A stretch of 8,439 bases of DNA from an uncultured Clostridia bacterium. GTDB taxonomy: Bacteria; Bacillota; Clostridia; Oscillospirales; Butyricicoccaceae. This document shows positions 5,683-8,439 of the stretch, in pieces; the stretch's first letter is position 1, and each line of letters opens with the position of its first letter. Location of the stretch: positions 1 through 8,439 of the forward strand of contig CANUCM010000084.1 in NCBI GenBank assembly GCA_947856675.1, written 5' to 3'. The notes under the pieces were generated by a model. It was not told where the DNA came from. It searched no databases and saw only the letters and a list, made by a program, of their open reading frames with translations. The position numbers and the translations under genes are program-made.

Positions 5683-6429
5683 TTATTTTGATGATTGCAT
5701 ACGCTTCCCGCCCAATGCGGCGAGCAATGCTTCTTCTGTGGCCGCCGGGAAATGGCTGCGCACCTGCCGGAGGATAAGCTCCCGTGACCGCCGCGGCTCC
5801 TCCGAATAAGCCGACGCAATATGCTCATATCCCCAGAGGGATTCCGGCACAGCATAGACAGAGATGGGCCACCCGTACGGCTGTCCCCGTTTGTTCAGGC
5901 GCTTTCGAAAATCCCGGATCAAAAGGTAACCGCTCATTTGAAGATCGGTTACCGTTCCCTCGAAGTTTTTGTCCCCTTCCCGGCCAAAGCCCGACAGCCG
6001 CTTGAGCTCAAAAGAATACAGCTCGTCTTTCCGGCTGAACTGGTCCATAATGTGCTTTTGGCGCACACTGGCGAGCCCTTCTTCCCAAAGGCTGTCAAAG
6101 TCGTACCCGTCACGCCGCCAGTTGGCAAAACGGGGAAACCAGGCCTTGGAAATAAAACCGGCCTTCCGCCCGAAAAACTTGCCGTAGGCCACCCTGCCGC
6201 TGCGGGCAATGAGCTGGCGCCACTCCCAGGGATCCTGCCCGGCATCCCCGCTCCACCAGTAAAGATCCGAGGTATGCTCTTCTGCGGAAAAGCCCTCTGC
6301 TTCGTTTTTGAAAAGCGGCAAAAAACCGACCTCGTCGATCCAGCACACAAGCTCCTCCCAGCTGCGAATGCGGCGCGGATCGTCCCAGCCGAGTCCCCGC
6401 ATAATCCATTCACCATTTTCAACAGCCAC
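5683..6429 (-). CDS. AlkZ-related protein (uncharacterised Clostridial family)
   Basis: With GTG at 6429 as start the protein has 248 residues. It is rich in Trp, Tyr and Phe and has no signal peptide or membrane segment. Blocks that match the family NCBI names 'AlkZ-related' are GFLPLF (about 35-40), DPWEWR (66-71), AYGKFFGRKAGFISKAWFP (81-99), YDFDSLWEEG (109-118) and the C-terminal VPESLWGYEH region. AlkZ/YcaQ proteins are DNA glycosylases with winged-helix domains that act on crosslinks; this smaller family may share only part of that fold, and I see no catalytic residue that would prove repair activity. The start is supported by GGGAGGG (6438-6444) 8 bases upstream and a good promoter. 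The first gene of the four-gene minus set may be functionally linked to the redox genes behind it, or only co-transcribed. Name confidence is moderate; the coding call is firm. Confidence 0.72.
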   Translation of the reverse strand: MAVENGEWIMRGLGWDDPRRIRSWEELVCWIDEVGFLPLFKNEAEGFSAEEHTSDLYWWSGDAGQDPWEWRQLIARSGRVAYGKFFGRKAGFISKAWFPRFANWRRDGYDFDSLWEEGLASVRQKHIMDQFSRKDELYSFELKRLSGFGREGDKNFEGTVTDLQMSGYLLIRDFRKRLNKRGQPYGWPISVYAVPESLWGYEHIASAYSEEPRRSRELILRQVRSHFPAATEEALLAALGGKRMQSSK

Positions 6430-6437
6430 GGCTGCCG

Positions 6438-6444
6438 CCCTCCC
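6438..6444 (-). promoter_or_regulatory. Ribosome binding site for the AlkZ-related gene
   Basis: GGGAGGG on the minus strand lies 8 bases before GTG at 6429-6427. This supports the GTG start over an ATG-like start 51 bases further upstream, which would lie inside the promoter. Confidence 0.7.
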
Positions 6445-6463
6445 ATCCTGACAGGTTACAGGC

Positions 6464-6472
6464 ATTATACCA
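6464..6472 (-). promoter_or_regulatory. Extended -10 promoter for the AlkZ-related/TIGR04076/SDR/flavodoxin set
   Basis: Read on the minus strand this is TGGTATAAT, a perfect TATAAT box with the TGn extension. No clear -35 box is visible 16-18 bases upstream, which suits an extended -10 promoter. It would start RNA about 28 bases before the GTG start, just leaving room for the ribosome binding site. Confidence 0.65.
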
Positions 6473-6530
6473 CAGCGCAAAGCAAAATGCCACGCCGGCG
6501 CAGCAGACCGCGCCCGCCCCGCCCGAAAGC

Positions 6531-6563
6531 AAAAGCAGATCCCGTTTTTGGGGATCTGCTTTT
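6531..6563 (-). terminator. Terminator hairpin after the ABC permease gene
   Basis: AAAAGCAGATCCC (6531-6543) pairs perfectly with GGGATCTGCTTTT (6551-6563) around a 7-base loop. In the minus direction it follows the permease stop (6567-6569) immediately and ends in TTTT then GCTTT. The plus direction has the longer T run, so it could also stop plus-strand readthrough. It separates the transporter from the next minus-strand promoter. Confidence 0.8.
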
Positions 6564-6566
6564 TTC

Positions 6567-8138
6567 TTATGTCCGCAGCTTAAAGGTGCGGGGAGCAAAC
6601 TTGTACACCAGAATACAGGCGGCCGCAGAATACAGCAGGCAAAAAGCAATGCATACAAGTCCAAACCCCAAAATGGGCAGCCGAAGGTTCATGACAATGT
6701 AGCATACCACATAGGTCAGGCTCATGATGATGCGATATGTCCCGCTTTTCAGCTCCGTCCCCGCTGTATAAGGCTGCAGCAAATAATAAATAGTGAGATA
6801 ATGCGTGGAGAAAAACATGCTCATGGCCAGAACAGACACCAGCAGCACCGCATAATCAAGCGGAGTGTCCGTGCCGCCGGACGCATAGAGAAGCAACGCA
6901 AGCCCCAGGCCGATGACCGCAGCGGGCAGCGCGTTGATCTTCATAATTTCCCGCAGGCGGATTGCAAACAGCTTCAGCACAAACCGCGGCTGCTTGTAAA
7001 AGGAATAAGTCAGCAGGCTGTGGTCGCAGTTCATAAACAGCGCCCTGGTAAACCCTGTCCCCCGGTTCAGCATGTACATAATAAAGGCAAAATACGGAAG
7101 CCAGGTCATGACCATCTCATTGACGCCTGATTTGATGCCGGGAATAAACACCATAGCCAGCAGCGTAGCGCAGCACAGCGCAGCGCAAACCGCGGCAATG
7201 CGAAGAGTGGAGCGCCACAAAATCTTTTTGTGACGTTTGATAAAAAGCTCGTTCAGATACTCAAAACCCTTTTTGCGGCTGACAATGGTGAGGTCGGCAG
7301 AAATGGCTTTTTCGCTTGCGGTTTTGGCTGCTTTTTTCACGGTGTCCATCTGGGTGACAACCTGAGAAAGCAGTTCCCGGGTGATTTCCGGGTAATACCG
7401 GAACGCCGTCACGCGCCGCAGGCTCACAAGCCCGAGCGGAAGCCATATGAGCCACAGCGCCGCATAGGCCGCAAACGGCAGCACAATCCCAAACGCCGGT
7501 GGAAGATAGGCCAGCGCCAGCAAAACGGCACTTAAAAGCCATGCGAACTTTTGAAGCTTGTTTTCATTGCGCACATACCCGCTTTTTTCGTAGTCCCGCA
7601 GGGAGTACGCAGCCACGGCCAGTTTGGCACCCGCCACACACAAAGGGATCAGTATGCAGAGCCACAGCGGCACATCCCGTTGTATCCCAAACAGCAGAAC
7701 GAACGGCAGAAACCCCACGGCTGTCTTAAGCAGGGCGTAACCGTAATTGACCAATGTGTAGGCCCTGGCATTCATCCGCAGCAGAATGATGGCATAGTAC
7801 TTGTCCCGCGTGGGGTTAAAAATGCTGGTATTCATATAAGCGCCTATCAGCGTCAGGCACAGCAGAATGTGCAAAAATGCCGAATCGGAAGGAGCGCTGC
7901 GGTAAAAAGCCTGCGATCCGCAGACCATGAGCAGAAAATAGAAGAGCTTGAAAACAAATGTACTGACAATTTCCCACAGCACCGACAAGACATTGGCAAA
8001 GATTTTGAGCCCCTTTGCCTGATAAAGCGACGCAGGAAGCAGCCGCTTCAGCAGCGGGATCTGCTTGAGGGAATACAGTATGGCATTGACGCGGTAGGCG
8101 TTTTTTAGGGCAAAGGACAACCGAAGTGTTTTAAGCAT
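6567..8138 (-). CDS. ABC transporter permease (ABC-2-like, polytopic)
   Basis: This complete 523-residue integral membrane protein has roughly 10-12 hydrophobic segments in two groups. The first group lies at about 50-76, 86-107, 128-150, 154-176, 195-220 and 221-240. The second lies at about 305-330, 338-355, 396-415, 425-450, 467-485 and 488-510. They are joined by a charged cytoplasmic stretch (about 245-300). Its ATG at 8138-8136 overlaps the end of the ATP-binding subunit gene by 8 bases (ATGCTTAA), which is good evidence that the two form one transporter. In related ATPase/large-permease pairs of Firmicutes such systems export lipids, peptides or antibiotics, but no substrate can be read here. 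Assignment to a specific ABC-2 subfamily is uncertain. The terminator at 6531-6563 follows. Confidence 0.83.
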   Translation of the reverse strand: MLKTLRLSFALKNAYRVNAILYSLKQIPLLKRLLPASLYQAKGLKIFANVLSVLWEIVSTFVFKLFYFLLMVCGSQAFYRSAPSDSAFLHILLCLTLIGAYMNTSIFNPTRDKYYAIILLRMNARAYTLVNYGYALLKTAVGFLPFVLLFGIQRDVPLWLCILIPLCVAGAKLAVAAYSLRDYEKSGYVRNENKLQKFAWLLSAVLLALAYLPPAFGIVLPFAAYAALWLIWLPLGLVSLRRVTAFRYYPEITRELLSQVVTQMDTVKKAAKTASEKAISADLTIVSRKKGFEYLNELFIKRHKKILWRSTLRIAAVCAALCCATLLAMVFIPGIKSGVNEMVMTWLPYFAFIMYMLNRGTGFTRALFMNCDHSLLTYSFYKQPRFVLKLFAIRLREIMKINALPAAVIGLGLALLLYASGGTDTPLDYAVLLVSVLAMSMFFSTHYLTIYYLLQPYTAGTELKSGTYRIIMSLTYVVCYIVMNLRLPILGFGLVCIAFCLLYSAAACILVYKFAPRTFKLRT

Positions 8139-8439
8139 GGCTTTCCTCTTTCAGTGCCGCAATAATTTTTTCCCTGAGCTCCTGGTTCCCCAGGTTGGCT
8201 TTGTCAACCACCTCAAGCTCCCCGTGGCTCAGCAGTACGATTACATCGCACAAATCCAGGGCCAAATCGAGAATATGGGTGGAAAAAATGGTAATTCTCC
8301 CGCCTTTCAGAGAGCGAAGCAGCTGTTTCATCTCTTCGGATACCACCACATCCAGCGAGGTCAGCGGTTCATCCAGCAACAGGATTTTGGGGTTTGCAAT
8401 GATATTGATGAGCATCTGCATTTTGTTTTTCATGCCGTG
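8131..8439 (-). CDS. ABC transporter ATP-binding protein, C-terminal part only
   Basis: The gene enters from the right edge; about 102 residues of its C-terminal half are visible. They begin with HGMKNKM, the end of the ABC signature motif (LSGGMKQK type, here with His before Gly). The Walker B motif ILLLDEP, the D-loop SLDV, and the H-loop His in FSTHILD follow. The last residues form the usual C-terminal helical tail ending KEESHA. The Walker A P-loop lies outside the window. The preserved motifs suggest a working ATPase. It couples to the permease by an 8-base overlap, and the promoter must lie beyond the window. Confidence 0.92.
   Translation of the reverse strand, partial: HGMKNKMQMLINIIANPKILLLDEPLTSLDVVVSEEMKQLLRSLKGGRITIFSTHILDLALDLCDVIVLLSHGELEVVDKANLGNQELREKIIAALKEESHA

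Noticed and set aside
5821..6702. 293-residue plus-strand open frame opposite the AlkZ-related gene
   Set aside because: It is Pro/Arg-rich without family motifs, crosses the AlkZ promoter and the permease terminator, and overlaps a gene with strong family support. It is an antisense shadow caused by GC-rich codons.
7551..8108. 185-residue plus-strand open frame opposite the ABC permease
   Set aside because: It is Gln/His/Arg-rich, the expected complement of a hydrophobic membrane protein, with no start signal or motif.

Overview
The window looks like chromosomal DNA of a moderately GC-rich anaerobic Firmicute, probably an Oscillospiraceae/Clostridia gut-type organism. Supporting signs are strong AGGAGG-type ribosome binding sites, several GTG/TTG starts, tight gene packing, Rho-independent hairpin-plus-T terminators, and families common in Clostridia: TIGR04076, an 'AlkZ-related' protein, a macro-domain protein with an HTH-like tail, and small flavodoxins. 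This is inference from style and families; there is no rRNA or marker gene. No tRNA, rRNA, IS element, CRISPR array or phage gene was seen.

Left edge (1-240). A truncated coding segment of unknown function runs on the minus strand. It meets a plus-strand amidohydrolase fragment head to head with no intergenic space, no usable start signals and no amidohydrolase N-terminus. This may be a rearrangement or an assembly junction.

Plus-strand block (241-4012). Two homologous amidohydrolase-superfamily proteins are encoded in tandem with a 10-base overlap. The first lacks the catalytic residues that are intact in the second. A strong terminator (2122-2156) closes the pair. A candidate promoter then drives a small FMN-binding split-barrel (PNPOx-like) protein, followed closely by a macro-domain (ADP-ribose-processing) protein with an extra C-terminal HTH-like domain. 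A one-pass membrane protein with a PepSY-like extracytoplasmic part follows. A symmetric, probably bidirectional terminator (4021-4050) separates the plus block from the minus block.

Minus-strand block (8439 down to 4125). From the right edge come the 3' part of an ABC ATPase gene and its overlapping, translationally coupled polytopic permease, ended by a hairpin at 6531-6563. An extended -10 promoter at about 6464-6472 then starts a four-gene set: an AlkZ-related protein, a TIGR04076 protein, a short-chain dehydrogenase and a flavodoxin-fold protein. The last two overlap by 4 bases. The set looks like a small redox or stress operon of unknown purpose.

Nothing here is proven to be a new system. 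The best leads are the amidohydrolase pair with one apparently dead partner, the macro-HTH fusion, the uncharacterised four-gene redox set, and the abrupt head-to-head junction at the left edge.
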